A DNA stretch of 64,000 bases from Maribacter sp. 1_MG-2023 (GCF_030547005.1 NZ_JAUOPN010000001.1:62001-126000), one strand, 5' to 3'; positions 44,033-52,067 are shown, counted from the stretch's first letter. Made by a program: numbers and translations. Notes: a model not told the origin generated them from the letters alone.

Positions 44033-45268
44033 ATGAAATATTCTTTTTATCTCAGAAATTCCAAATCCGAAACTGAAACGCTAATTCTTTTTTCTTGCTA
44101 TTTCAATCAAGAAAAAAAGAAGTTTGTTTATTCTACCCAAAAATCAATTCTTCCAATACATTGGGATTTTATAAATAAAAGACCAAATAAAGTAGGGAAA
44201 TTGGTTTCTAAAAACCAACTAGCTATATCTAAAAGAATAAGAGATTTTGAAGATGCTTTTCAGCTAATTAAATCTAGGTCAGAACTTGGGGAATTGGAGT
44301 TTGATAGTAGTACGTTAAAAGAACACTTTGATAAGGTTTTTGAGAGAGTTAGTATGGCTAGTTCATTCTTTGAAGTTTTCGACAAGTTTACTCAAGAAAA
44401 GATTAAATTAAAAGAGTGGAAAAAATCTACTATAAAGCGTTACAAAAACATTAAAAATTTATTGATTGAATTTGAACGCGTTTATAATTACAAACTCACT
44501 TTCGGAAAAATCAATAAAAAGTTCTTTACCGAGTTTACGGATTTCTGCTATGAATATAAGAATCATTATACCAATACGTTTAGTAGAAATGTTGGTCTAT
44601 TTAAGACCTTTATGTTTTGGTCGTTGAAAAACGGTTATGCTTATAATGATACATTTACAACTTTTAAAAAACCACAACGGGTTTTAACCCGGGAAGAAGT
44701 GCTTAGTTTAGAGCATTTGGTTGAGATTTACAATACGGATTTTGAAACAGAGCATTTACAAAAGGTTGCTGATACCTTTGTTTTTCAATGTTTAACCGGA
44801 ATGAGATATGGTGAGCTTAAGTTGATAAACAAGAGATTGATTACACCAAGTAATTGCATACTACTAAAAGAAGAAAAAAACAGTAATAAAATACCTAGGT
44901 TAATACCACTGTCTAAATTGGCATTGTCAATTCTTAAAAAATACGATTATCAATTACCGGTAATATCTAACCAAAAACAGAATGATGCAATAAAGGAAGT
45001 TATTGCAAAAGTCGGATTGACGCATGATGTGGAATATTCTAGGTTAAAAGGTGTCGTTCAGCAAAGATTCATTAAGCCTTTTAATAAAAGGATAGGAACG
45101 CATACCGCTAGAAGAAGCTTCATCACCATAATGCGTAATAAGGGTATTGCAGATAAGACGATTATGAGTATATCAGGACACACGGATATAAAATCGTTTA
45201 ATCAATACCATCAAGTTGATAATTCTGCTAGGATTAGTGCAGTTAATTCGGTCTTTGATGAATTTTAA
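44033..45268 (+). CDS. Tyrosine recombinase (integrase) of the island
   Basis: A 411-residue site-specific tyrosine recombinase of the Bacteroidota type. The N-terminal ARM-like and SAM-like core-binding domains (about 1-210; 'FFEVFDKFTQEKIKLKEWKK') are followed by the catalytic domain with Arg in 'CLTGMRYGELKLI', 'HTARRSFITIMR' (HxxR), His in 'SISGHTDIKSF' and nucleophile Tyr in 'NQYHQV'. It lies beside the repeat patch and the HipBST cassette and probably inserted the region. A damaged copy of its 3' end is at 50226. Confidence 0.94.
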   Translation: MKYSFYLRNSKSETETLILFSCYFNQEKKKFVYSTQKSILPIHWDFINKRPNKVGKLVSKNQLAISKRIRDFEDAFQLIKSRSELGELEFDSSTLKEHFDKVFERVSMASSFFEVFDKFTQEKIKLKEWKKSTIKRYKNIKNLLIEFERVYNYKLTFGKINKKFFTEFTDFCYEYKNHYTNTFSRNVGLFKTFMFWSLKNGYAYNDTFTTFKKPQRVLTREEVLSLEHLVEIYNTDFETEHLQKVADTFVFQCLTGMRYGELKLINKRLITPSNCILLKEEKNSNKIPRLIPLSKLALSILKKYDYQLPVISNQKQNDAIKEVIAKVGLTHDVEYSRLKGVVQQRFIKPFNKRIGTHTARRSFITIMRNKGIADKTIMSISGHTDIKSFNQYHQVDNSARISAVNSVFDEF

Positions 45269-45399
45269 AATTTATATACAAACTTATGTTCTATTATATT
45301 AAAAGGAGTATAAGTCCATTTAGAATTTATTAGACCATGTAATGAAATAGTTAAAAATATAAGCTCAAAGAAAATAATTCTTTGAGCTTAGTAAATTGT

Positions 45400-46887
45400 C
45401 TACATAGATATTATAATTTGTCCATTTACTACTTCGAAACTTGAGACCAAATTAGAATCATTTTCGGAACTCAAACTACCTGAAAATGATTGCTGGAACC
45501 CAAGTCCATCACTAATTTTGATTGTGTAACTAGTAGAAGGACAAATATCTAACTCACAACCGAAATAAACAACAGATACGCTATATATACCGTCAGGATA
45601 ATTTCCATTCCAAAAGATATTTTCAGGTCCAAAACCATCTATGTCATCTCTATCTAAAAAGCCACCTGATGACGATGTAGGATTTTCCCAAAAAATAGTC
45701 GTACCCAAAGGGTCTACTACATGCAAATCAATATCGGTATTATTAGTATTCCACGATAATCCAATTTGAAGTACACCATTACTGTCAGGTAAATCATTTA
45801 GATTTTCATTATTTACTAAAAGTTCAAAGTCTTCTATGTCATCAAGAATTTCAGAAGTTGATAATTGATTTAGATTATCATTCAAAAATGTAGAAGTATT
45901 ATCGCTATAACCTTCAATAATTTCAACCAAGCTTGAAATATTAGAGTTAACATCATTTCCTATGTCGCTAAAGTCACTTTGAACTTCTTCGATGAAATCT
46001 GAAAAATCATCTGAAATGAAGAATTCTAATGCCGTCGCTGTAGCTGTTAAGGCCGCGGCTCCTATGAATAGTGGTGCTGCTCCTGCTGATCCAACCAAAA
46101 CAGCTGCTCCAGCACCTAATGTTGCTACAATTCCAACATCTTTGAGAACTCCTAAAAACTCTGGAATTTGATTGTTTCTAAAATCTGTTAAGTCATTGAC
46201 CCAATCATTTATTAAATCACTTGACCTCAAGGTTTGGGAATGTGATTTGCCACTTTCAAAATTATCAAGTCTAAATATTGGGATTTTAAAAGATGTTCCG
46301 GACTTATTTGATTTAGAAGTTGTGTTTGTCGTGGTTTCAAACACTGGGGAGCTAGTGAAAGTGTCACCATTTTTTGTTATTATAGTTTCAAAAAGTAGTG
46401 TGCCTAATCGATTTGTCCAGTCATAATCATATAAGCGGACATAAAAACTATTGATATCAATCCTCTCAAATTCAGTAACACCGCTTGATTTTTCACCAGT
46501 AGCAATATCTACACCGTAAATGAAAGATGGTTCATTATTGTCATCCAAAAGCATTATAGATTCAATGCCTTCGGTTGCGTTGTAAGTGTAAATTTTTTCG
46601 ATTCCTGTTGCAAAACCATCAACACCTATTTGACCAAATGTTGAAATCTGTATATCATTGGAAATGGTTATGGTAGATTGAAGAAGATTTGAATAGTTAA
46701 TTCCTTCTTGACTGTTAACTTCATTAAAACTTACGTTAATGTTGTCAAAATTAGTTCCGTTATCAATTGGAACTTCATCAGTTGGAGTTTCAACAGTAGA
46801 TGTCTCATCAATTTCTGTAGTATCATTTGTCTTATTACAAGAAAGAATGATAGCAAGAAAACTTAGTAATACTATATTTTTTTTCAT
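45400..46887 (-). CDS. Lipoprotein with hydrophobic Gly/Ala core and C-terminal DUF2135-like domain
   Basis: The 495-residue lipoprotein (lipobox 'IILSC', then a Thr/Glu-rich linker) has three parts. An N-terminal part (to about residue 240) is beta-rich. Around residues 258-296 sits a long Gly/Ala-rich hydrophobic run ('GIVATLGAGAAVLVGSAGAA' and on), followed by acidic helices. The C-terminal part has 'DIDLHVVDPLGTTIFWEN', 'GGFLDRDDIDGFGPENIFW' and 'PDGIYSVSVVYFG', matching DUF2135 (YfaP-like) domains. The hydrophobic core resembles membrane-inserting toxins, but this is inference. It lies inside the island, between the integrase and the HipBST genes. Confidence 0.75.
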   Translation of the reverse strand: MKKNIVLLSFLAIILSCNKTNDTTEIDETSTVETPTDEVPIDNGTNFDNINVSFNEVNSQEGINYSNLLQSTITISNDIQISTFGQIGVDGFATGIEKIYTYNATEGIESIMLLDDNNEPSFIYGVDIATGEKSSGVTEFERIDINSFYVRLYDYDWTNRLGTLLFETIITKNGDTFTSSPVFETTTNTTSKSNKSGTSFKIPIFRLDNFESGKSHSQTLRSSDLINDWVNDLTDFRNNQIPEFLGVLKDVGIVATLGAGAAVLVGSAGAAPLFIGAAALTATATALEFFISDDFSDFIEEVQSDFSDIGNDVNSNISSLVEIIEGYSDNTSTFLNDNLNQLSTSEILDDIEDFELLVNNENLNDLPDSNGVLQIGLSWNTNNTDIDLHVVDPLGTTIFWENPTSSSGGFLDRDDIDGFGPENIFWNGNYPDGIYSVSVVYFGCELDICPSTSYTIKISDGLGFQQSFSGSLSSENDSNLVSSFEVVNGQIIISM

Positions 46888-47056
46888 TTTAAATAGTTTT
46901 TGGTTATGATAGTAAAAGAAATGATTTGACCATATTTAAACAATACCTATTACTGGGTATATATGTCTATAAATTAGTTGTTTACGGATTAAGATTGACT
47001 TTTCTCATTATAATTTTATATGCTTTTACATATAGAATAATAATAAAATATATTTT

Positions 47057-47116
47057 TATACGTTTAAGCATATAATATTGTATTTTAGAATAAAATTATA
47101 TTTAATTGCATATAAT
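47057..47116 (+). promoter_or_regulatory. Promoter/operator region of the first hipB
   Basis: A 60-bp AT-rich region before hipB carries two GCATATAAT direct repeats (47068-47076 and 47108-47116, the second overlapping the ATG). It aligns almost base for base with the region 50463-50522 ahead of the second hipB copy. Repeated TATATG/CATATA half-sites would suit HipB binding. Confidence 0.45.
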
Positions 47117-47336
47117 GAAGGAGTTATCCGAATTTGTAAAAGAACGAAGAAAAGAAGTTAATCTAACCCAAGAAGAGTTTGCTGAAAGGGCAGGGGTGGC
47201 ATTAACAGTAGTACGTAAAATAGAACAAGGCAAGACTAATCTTAATCTTGAAAAGGTAGACCAAGTACTGAAAATGTTTGGACACAAATTAATTCCGGTA
47301 AGTTTAAAAGATTTGGAAAGAGATGAGACAAGCTAA
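47115..47336 (+). CDS. hipB: HipB-type HTH antitoxin/repressor, copy 1
   Basis: A 73-residue Xre-family HTH protein: 'FVKERRKEVNLTQEEFAERA' and 'VALTVVRKIEQGKTNLNLEK' form the helix-turn-helix, then 'LKMFGHKLIPVSLKDLERDE'. HipB binds the operator and the kinase toxin. The ATG at 47115 is preferred over a TTG 9 bp upstream. Its 3' end overlaps hipS by 14 bp. It is over 85% identical by eye to the copy at 50521. Confidence 0.92.
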   Translation: MKELSEFVKERRKEVNLTQEEFAERAGVALTVVRKIEQGKTNLNLEKVDQVLKMFGHKLIPVSLKDLERDETS

Positions 47337-47655
47337 AATATTTTATGATGCTATTTATTGTGGTCTATTAATAGAAACTGATGACGGGGAATATACATTT
47401 GCTTATGACGAAGTTTATGTAAACGATTACCCTAATCAATTTATTACCTTTAAAATGCCGGTTAGTAATGAATTATATACGGATAATAGGTTATTTCCAT
47501 TTTTTGAAGGATTGATACCCGAAGGTTGGTTATTAAACATTGCTTCCAATAGTTGGAAAATTAATAGAAATGATCGCATGGGACTATTAATGGCATGTTG
47601 CCAAAATTGTATAGGAGCGGTAAGTGTTGAACCTGTAATACAAGAAAATGAATAG
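47323..47655 (+). CDS. hipS: HipS-like protein (HipA N-terminal subdomain as a separate gene)
   Basis: The 110-residue protein matches the N-terminal subdomain of HipA: 'YCGLLIETDDGEYTFAYDEV', 'YPNQFITFKMPVSNE', 'LFPFFEGLIPEGWLLNIAS', 'GLLMACCQNCIGAVSV'. In HipBST systems this piece is a separate protein that can serve as the antitoxin. Here it overlaps hipB by 14 bp and hipT by 8 bp, so the three are translated as a unit. The assignment to HipS rests on gene order and sequence style. Confidence 0.85.
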   Translation: MRQAKIFYDAIYCGLLIETDDGEYTFAYDEVYVNDYPNQFITFKMPVSNELYTDNRLFPFFEGLIPEGWLLNIASNSWKINRNDRMGLLMACCQNCIGAVSVEPVIQENE

Positions 47656-48580
47656 GTGCCTATACTGCTATAAAGAAATCGATGGAGAAGGTGATTTTCA
47701 TAAATCATGTAGTCTTGAATTTTTTGGTGCCGAAACGCCACCAAAAATAGAATATTCATTAAATCAAATGAGTGAGCTGGCCGAACAAGTGGTAGAACGT
47801 AGTATTGCGGTACCAGGGGTGCAGCCAAAGCTTTCTATGTCCGTTTTAGATGAAACAGGTAAAGAAAGTAGGTTAACCGTTGTTGGCGCCTTAGGTGGTA
47901 ATTATATATTTAAACCACCATCTAAAGATTTTCAAGAAATGCCGGCGAACGAACATTTGACAATGAAGATCGCTAAATTATTAGAAATAGAAGTGGTACC
48001 ACAATCGTTAATACGATTGTCCTCAGGAGAGCTCTCGTATATTACTAAGCGTATAGATAGAGAAGAGGATGGTACCAAGATTCATATGCTGGATATGTTT
48101 CAGATTACTGAAGCTTTTGATAAATACAAAGGTTCAATGGAACGTATTGGGAAGGCTATTACTTCCTATGCTGAAAACACGTTATTGGATAAGCTACGAT
48201 TTTTTGAACTGACAATATTTAGTTATTTAACCGGTAACAACGATATGCATTTGAAAAATTTTTCAATGATAAAAACTTCATATGGTTGGGCTTTATCACC
48301 TGCATATGATTTATTGAATGTTGCTATTTTGAACCCGGATGATGCTGAAGAGATGGCATTGAGTATAGGTGGAAAAAAAAGGAAACTTAAAAAGGACCAT
48401 TTTATAGAATTTGCAATAAACCTTGGCTTGAATAAGATGCAAATTGCTGGTGTCCTTAATCGTTTTAATGGTTCTATAGATGACATTAAGAATTTAATTA
48501 AATCGTCATTCTTGTCTGAGGAAATGCAAGGGTTTTATCTTGAAATTTTCATTGATAGAATAAAGAAAATTACTAAATAA
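47648..48580 (+). CDS. hipT: HipT/HipA-type serine/threonine kinase toxin
   Basis: The 310-residue kinase lacks the N-terminal subdomain, as HipT does. Residues 1-26 add a Cys/His motif (C4-x2-C7 ... H18-x2-C21). 'VVERSIAVPGVQPKLSMS' (near 52-64) is the Gly/Ser loop; the first Ser is retained and the second Ser of the SxS motif is Ala. 'TGNNDMHLKNFS' (Asp199) and 'LSPAYDLLN' (Asp221) correspond to the catalytic and metal-binding Asp of HipA. HipA/HipT kinases inactivate aminoacyl-tRNA synthetases; the target here is unknown. Confidence 0.9.
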   Translation: MNRCLYCYKEIDGEGDFHKSCSLEFFGAETPPKIEYSLNQMSELAEQVVERSIAVPGVQPKLSMSVLDETGKESRLTVVGALGGNYIFKPPSKDFQEMPANEHLTMKIAKLLEIEVVPQSLIRLSSGELSYITKRIDREEDGTKIHMLDMFQITEAFDKYKGSMERIGKAITSYAENTLLDKLRFFELTIFSYLTGNNDMHLKNFSMIKTSYGWALSPAYDLLNVAILNPDDAEEMALSIGGKKRKLKKDHFIEFAINLGLNKMQIAGVLNRFNGSIDDIKNLIKSSFLSEEMQGFYLEIFIDRIKKITK

Positions 48581-48625
48581 AAGGCTTATATTTAATGAGT
48601 TATATTTTAAAAAAAATAGATTGTT

Positions 48626-48760
48626 ATGGAAAGAATAATACAAAAGTTAGATAGTTTTGAAACAAACCTAATCACTAAATTTAAAATCCTTCAATGGGTG
48701 GTAAGTGTGGCTTTGGCATTGGTTTTAGTTTTCCTAATTATACTTGCTTACAAAGGTTAG
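48626..48760 (+). CDS. Very small single-span membrane peptide (44 residues)
   Basis: A frame with ATG and TAG encodes 44 residues: a charged amphipathic N-terminus 'MERIIQKLDSFETNLITKF' and one hydrophobic span 'VVSVALALVLVFLIILAY' ending Lys-Gly. It lies 45 bp after hipT on the same strand. It resembles small membrane toxins or holin-like peptides in size and layout, but composition alone cannot prove a role. Confidence 0.5.
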   Translation: MERIIQKLDSFETNLITKFKILQWVVSVALALVLVFLIILAYKG

Positions 48761-48784
48761 GATATATTTTATTTACTACCGGTA

Positions 48785-48985
48785 TTAAGAAAAAATGCCA
48801 TGCTCAATTCTGCCCAATTCATCATTAACTAGTTGTATTCCCTCTTCAGTTTCTAATAGAGATTTTGGGGTAATGTTTCCTAAGGCTTTACTTTCTAAGT
48901 TAAGCCATATTTGGAAGTTTGATTTATCTCCGAAAACTTTTTCTCCATGACTCATTAACTTGCGTATTTCGTTTTCTTTATTCAT
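48785..48985 (-). CDS. Orphan MbcA/ParS-type antitoxin toxin-binding domain (DUF2384)
   Basis: The 66-residue protein consists only of the DUF2384 toxin-binding domain: 'LMSHGEKVFGDKSNFQIWLN', 'ALGNITPKSLLETEEGIQLV', 'DELGRIEHGIFS'. Full-length family members have an N-terminal Xre-type HTH of 50-70 residues, absent here. They bind RES-domain toxins, and none is next to it. It could be a truncated survivor of a RES-Xre pair or an antitoxin acting in trans. Confidence 0.82.
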   Translation of the reverse strand: MNKENEIRKLMSHGEKVFGDKSNFQIWLNLESKALGNITPKSLLETEEGIQLVNDELGRIEHGIFS

Positions 48986-49009
48986 TATAGGAGTAATTAA
49001 TTAAATGTT

Positions 49010-49645
49010 TCAATGAAGATTATCTAGCCATGATTCAATTTTGTAATCAAGAGAATCTACTGATTTTAATTTATTTAAGTTGATTTTTTGGTCATATAAT
49101 AGTCCTGGACTTGGAACATAACACGTTGCATTTATACAATACTTCTTAAATGCATCTTGTGATATAGATGATGTTACAAAAACAAACTTTTCATTTTCCA
49201 ATTTGTACAGACCTTCTTTGTCTAATTTCTTAATCAGGGAATTTAATTTGGCTTGTTCCGGGTATTTATAGTGCGTTTCGTTTCCTTTTTTACTAGTAGC
49301 AACTATTATTCCACGATTCAAAGGAGATATAAAAAACTGCGTATTCACGAATAAAATAGAATCGTTGATGAGATCAGATTCGAAAGGAACTAGTAAAACA
49401 GTCGAATCCTTTAAGTTTCCAAGTATGCGCATCTCTCTAGTACGACTGTCAGAGCAATTAAATATAGCTTTATTTAAATATATATTATTGTTGAGATATA
49501 GGGTATCGTTCGTTATGATTTTGTCTTTTGATGCGCTATCAAGTAACAAAAGTTTTTCTGTAGCATAAATTCCACGATAACATCTGTAGGTACTGCAAGA
49601 GGCAAAGGCAAAAACCAGTATTAAAATTCCAAATTTGAAGTTCAC
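49010..49645 (-). CDS. Lipoprotein of unknown function
   Basis: The 211-residue product (GTG start) has a lipoprotein signal 'GILILVFAFASC' followed by 'STYRCYRG'. It contains several Cys residues outside the lipobox ('FNCSDSRTREMRI', 'KYCINATCYVPSPG'), which could form disulfides. Beta-strand-rich segments alternate with short helices. I recognise no family. Its gene is 24 bp upstream of the orphan antitoxin gene on the same strand. Confidence 0.6.
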   Translation of the reverse strand: MNFKFGILILVFAFASCSTYRCYRGIYATEKLLLLDSASKDKIITNDTLYLNNNIYLNKAIFNCSDSRTREMRILGNLKDSTVLLVPFESDLINDSILFVNTQFFISPLNRGIIVATSKKGNETHYKYPEQAKLNSLIKKLDKEGLYKLENEKFVFVTSSISQDAFKKYCINATCYVPSPGLLYDQKINLNKLKSVDSLDYKIESWLDNLH

Positions 49646-49707
49646 TATTTAGTTTATAGTATTAATCCTTTAGATTTAAATGAATCATTCAGGCGTTATC
49701 AAAAGAC

Positions 49708-50082
49708 TTATGAATCGGATGGAATAAGCCTTGACTTAATAATCAAAAGACAAGAACCTGTGCAAATAAAAATATAACATAGTCTCGGGATTAAACTTAT
49801 ATCTATTTGCCAATGGACTGTTATATTCATAATTCCAATTACAATAGCGATTAGTATAAATATAGCGTTTGCAATCTTGTTCTTTGGGATTAATATGTCC
49901 AAAATAGATATATAACCAAATGTTATGATACCGATAAAGCCTCCACCTAAAAGGGTTATCAAAATTATCGAAAGATTAGATAGCTTTTCAAATAATACAA
50001 AGAGGAAGCCAAGTAGATAAAAGAATACAAATAAAGAAACCAGACTCAATAGGAAAAAAATAACTTTTTTAATTACATTCAT
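49708..50082 (-). CDS. Four-span membrane protein of unknown function
   Basis: The 124-residue product has four hydrophobic segments: 'VIFFLLSLVSLFVFFYLLGF', 'IILITLLGGGFIGIITFGYI', 'AIFILIAIVIGIMNITV' and 'CYIFICTGSCLLII'. The N-terminus is Lys-flanked, so it is probably inside. No conserved motif is seen. It lies upstream of the lipoprotein gene and could be cotranscribed. Confidence 0.6.
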   Translation of the reverse strand: MNVIKKVIFFLLSLVSLFVFFYLLGFLFVLFEKLSNLSIILITLLGGGFIGIITFGYISILDILIPKNKIANAIFILIAIVIGIMNITVHWQIDISLIPRLCYIFICTGSCLLIIKSRLIPSDS

Positions 50083-50225
50083 TAACTACATAATTTAATT
50101 GTTACAAACTTATACAGACGCTTCGGTAGATATAAACTAACGTATTTTAAAACTGTTTCGTATTATGCTATAATGCGTGCTAATTTCTAGACATTGGAAA
50201 AAATGGACTTATTTATTATGTTTAG

Positions 50226-50459
50226 TATTCTTGGGTAAAAGGTGTAGTTCAAAAAAGATTCGTAAAACAGTTAAATAACAAAATTTCGGCACCTACCTCT
50301 AGAAGAAGTTTTATTACGATTATGAGAAATAAAGGTGTACCTGATAAAGTTATTATGAGTATTACAGGACACACCGATATAAAATCATTTAACCAATATC
50401 ATCAGGTGGATGATACAGCTCGAATAAATGCTGCTAATACGGTTTTTGATGGTTTTTAA
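50226..50459 (+). pseudogene. C-terminal fragment of a second tyrosine recombinase
   Basis: From 50226 the frame reads 'YSWVKGVVQKRFVKQLNNK', then '...TSRRSFITIMRNKGVPDK', 'VIMSITGHTDIKSFNQYHQV', matching the last 77 residues of the intact integrase (44033-45268). A stop (TAG) lies directly before it and no start codon is present. The HxxR His has become Pro ('SAPTSRR' against 'GTHTARR'), so it could not be active. It is a decayed duplicate lying 61 bp before a second hipB. Confidence 0.9.
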
Positions 50460-50470
50460 AACTATACGTA

Positions 50471-50494
50471 ATAACATATAATTTTATATGTTAT
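50471..50494 (+). promoter_or_regulatory. Perfect palindromic operator ahead of the second hipB
   Basis: ATAACATATAA and TTATATGTTAT are perfect 11-bp inverted repeats separated by TT. The site is 26 bp before the ATG of the second hipB, a normal position for a HipB operator. The matching region of copy 1 has lost the perfect symmetry. Confidence 0.6.
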
Positions 50495-50520
50495 AGTGAA
50501 ATTATATCTAATTGCATATA

Positions 50521-50742
50521 ATGAAAGAATTAGCTGAATTCGTAAAAGAAAGAAGAAAACGAGTGAATCTTACTCAGGAGGAATTTGCTGAAAGGGCAGG
50601 AGTAGCATTAACTGTTGTTCGTAAAATTGAACAAGGTAAGACAAACCTTAACCTTGCAAGGGTTAATCATGTTTTAGAAATGTTTGGACATACCCTTATT
50701 CCGGTAAGTTTAAAAGATTTGGAAAGAGATGAGACAAGCTAA
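50521..50742 (+). CDS. hipB: HipB-type HTH protein, copy 2
   Basis: A 73-residue Xre-type protein nearly identical to copy 1: 'FVKERRKRVNLTQEEFAERA', 'VALTVVRKIEQGKTNLNLAR', 'LEMFGHTLIPVSLKDLERDE'. Differences are few and conservative, so it may still bind DNA. No intact hipS or hipT follows, so it is an orphan that could repress the intact operon in trans. Confidence 0.9.
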   Translation: MKELAEFVKERRKRVNLTQEEFAERAGVALTVVRKIEQGKTNLNLARVNHVLEMFGHTLIPVSLKDLERDETS

Positions 50743-50758
50743 ATATTTCATGATTTAA
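50729..50758 (+). pseudogene. Frameshifted start of a second hipS
   Basis: The ATG overlapping the second hipB begins Met-Arg-Gln-Ala-Lys as in hipS copy 1, then one A is missing relative to copy 1 (AAGCTAAATATT against AAGCTAAAATATT). The frame ends after nine residues. The DNA similarity continues only a little further. The kinase gene is absent. Confidence 0.8.
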
Positions 50759-50807
50759 TTATTAATGTTTTAGCAAATTAGATTAGATAGTTAAATATTC
50801 AGTATTC

Positions 50808-51407
50808 TTATCTCTTCGCGATAAAAGAATCGATTGCCCCCCTAAGATTGTACGAGAATTTTGATGATGAGGGATGTGGAAGAACGAGTAGTGGATAGTC
50901 TTTTTCAAACTTGAAATATGCGAAGGTATTAGACGCTGGGTTACGTTTGCCTGATATATCCTCCTTTCGAATATTACACCACAATCTATCACCCCAAAGA
51001 AAAATTAAGTCTGGGTCAACAGTTTTTACAGCTTTTTTAAAATCAGGATAGCTCAAATCAAAATCCTGATGTGAAGGTGATTGGCGCGGTTTTTTCATTG
51101 GGACTTGTACAAAATTATAGAATGACACACTTTCCCAAAATTTGATTGAATCTTTATTTGATTGTTTAGTGCCGTTTAGCACATTGGAAAATTTTGTAAA
51201 AGTATTCATCCATCTGCCATAATATCCTGAACCTCTTTTATAATTTAAATACTCCTGAAGCACTTGCGCCGTTTTGGAAATACATTTCAATTGAGAAGGT
51301 TCATTAAAGCAACATGCTGGCTTCTTACAATAATGACTTTCACCTAAAACAAGTAATTTTATAGGTGAATTTGAGTAGGTTTCACCTATATAAGGATGGA
51401 ATTTCAT
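50808..51407 (-). CDS. Possible uracil-DNA-glycosylase-fold protein, last gene of the defence operon
   Basis: The 199-residue product has 'IKLLVLGESHYCKKPAC' near the N-terminus (GESHY at 22-26), 'SFYNFVQVPM' (Asn98), 'PDLIFLWGDRLW' (138-) and a late 'LPHPSSSKF' (HPSS at 178-181). The order (beta strand with a catalytic loop, NF segment, hydrophobic strand, HPS loop) recalls the UDG superfamily, but canonical motif A (GQDPY) is replaced by GESHY. It follows the Nmad2-like gene by 30 bp. The fold is inferred; acting on modified DNA bases would fit the neighbours. Confidence 0.55.
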   Translation of the reverse strand: MKFHPYIGETYSNSPIKLLVLGESHYCKKPACCFNEPSQLKCISKTAQVLQEYLNYKRGSGYYGRWMNTFTKFSNVLNGTKQSNKDSIKFWESVSFYNFVQVPMKKPRQSPSHQDFDLSYPDFKKAVKTVDPDLIFLWGDRLWCNIRKEDISGKRNPASNTFAYFKFEKDYPLLVLPHPSSSKFSYNLRGAIDSFIAKR

Positions 51408-51437
51408 AAAATTTTGGAGTATTTAATAATTATGATT

Positions 51438-52067
51438 TTAGCATTTAGAAGAACAGTTCTGTAGATGACGATGTTTAAAATCTAATACAATTTGTGGTTT
51501 TCCATGTAGTTGATTTGGGTCATATGGTGTTTTTTCTAACCAGTCAACAAAATCAAGTTTATAAAGTTCATTTGCATCGGATTTATGTGCCTGACCTTGT
51601 TTAATAATAGGCCATAATCTTTTGGGTAAATCTATCGCATTATCTCCGAAATAATAAAAGTGATTAGATAGTAATACATTTTTACCGTTAAGATCCCTTT
51701 CTCTATTAAGACAATTATGAACGCTATCTCTTAATTTTGGTTCACTTTGCGAGTAATCATAAATTGAATCGCCCACATTTAATCGATAATCGTTGTTATT
51801 AATGTCTGGAACTTTTTTAGGTAAATACTTTAAACAATAATCATCATATTCTTTCATGGTCATTTTATTGGTAACCTTCATAGCATAGACCAATTTATTT
51901 CGATAGCTCTTTCCTCTAACATTTACAGAACCAACACCAGCAATCCAATCACCAATTTTTGCTACGCTTCTTATTTTAGGTTTACAAATAGCAAGAGTAC
52001 AAGTACCCCAATAGGGATTGGGGGCTGCTCCGTCGTCTACTGGAAGACAATAACTAAAGAGTCTCAT
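51438..52067 (-). CDS. Nmad2-like protein (nucleotide modification associated domain 2)
   Basis: The 209-residue protein begins 'RLFSYCLPVDDGAAPNPYWG', then 'TCTLAICKPKIRSVAKIGDW' and 'VYAMKVTNKMTMKEYDDY', which I recognise as the Nmad2 domain, a family named for its neighbourhood with DNA base-modification genes. The C-terminus is Cys-rich ('LQNCSSKC'). Its start overlaps the PD-(D/E)XK-like gene's end by 14 bp, so the two are coupled. Biochemical activity is unknown. Confidence 0.7.
   Translation of the reverse strand: MRLFSYCLPVDDGAAPNPYWGTCTLAICKPKIRSVAKIGDWIAGVGSVNVRGKSYRNKLVYAMKVTNKMTMKEYDDYCLKYLPKKVPDINNNDYRLNVGDSIYDYSQSEPKLRDSVHNCLNRERDLNGKNVLLSNHFYYFGDNAIDLPKRLWPIIKQGQAHKSDANELYKLDFVDWLEKTPYDPNQLHGKPQIVLDFKHRHLQNCSSKC

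Noticed and set aside
48785-50082. A RES-Xre toxin-antitoxin pair around the DUF2384 protein
   Set aside because: Neither neighbouring product has RES-domain features; one is a lipoprotein and the other a four-span membrane protein.
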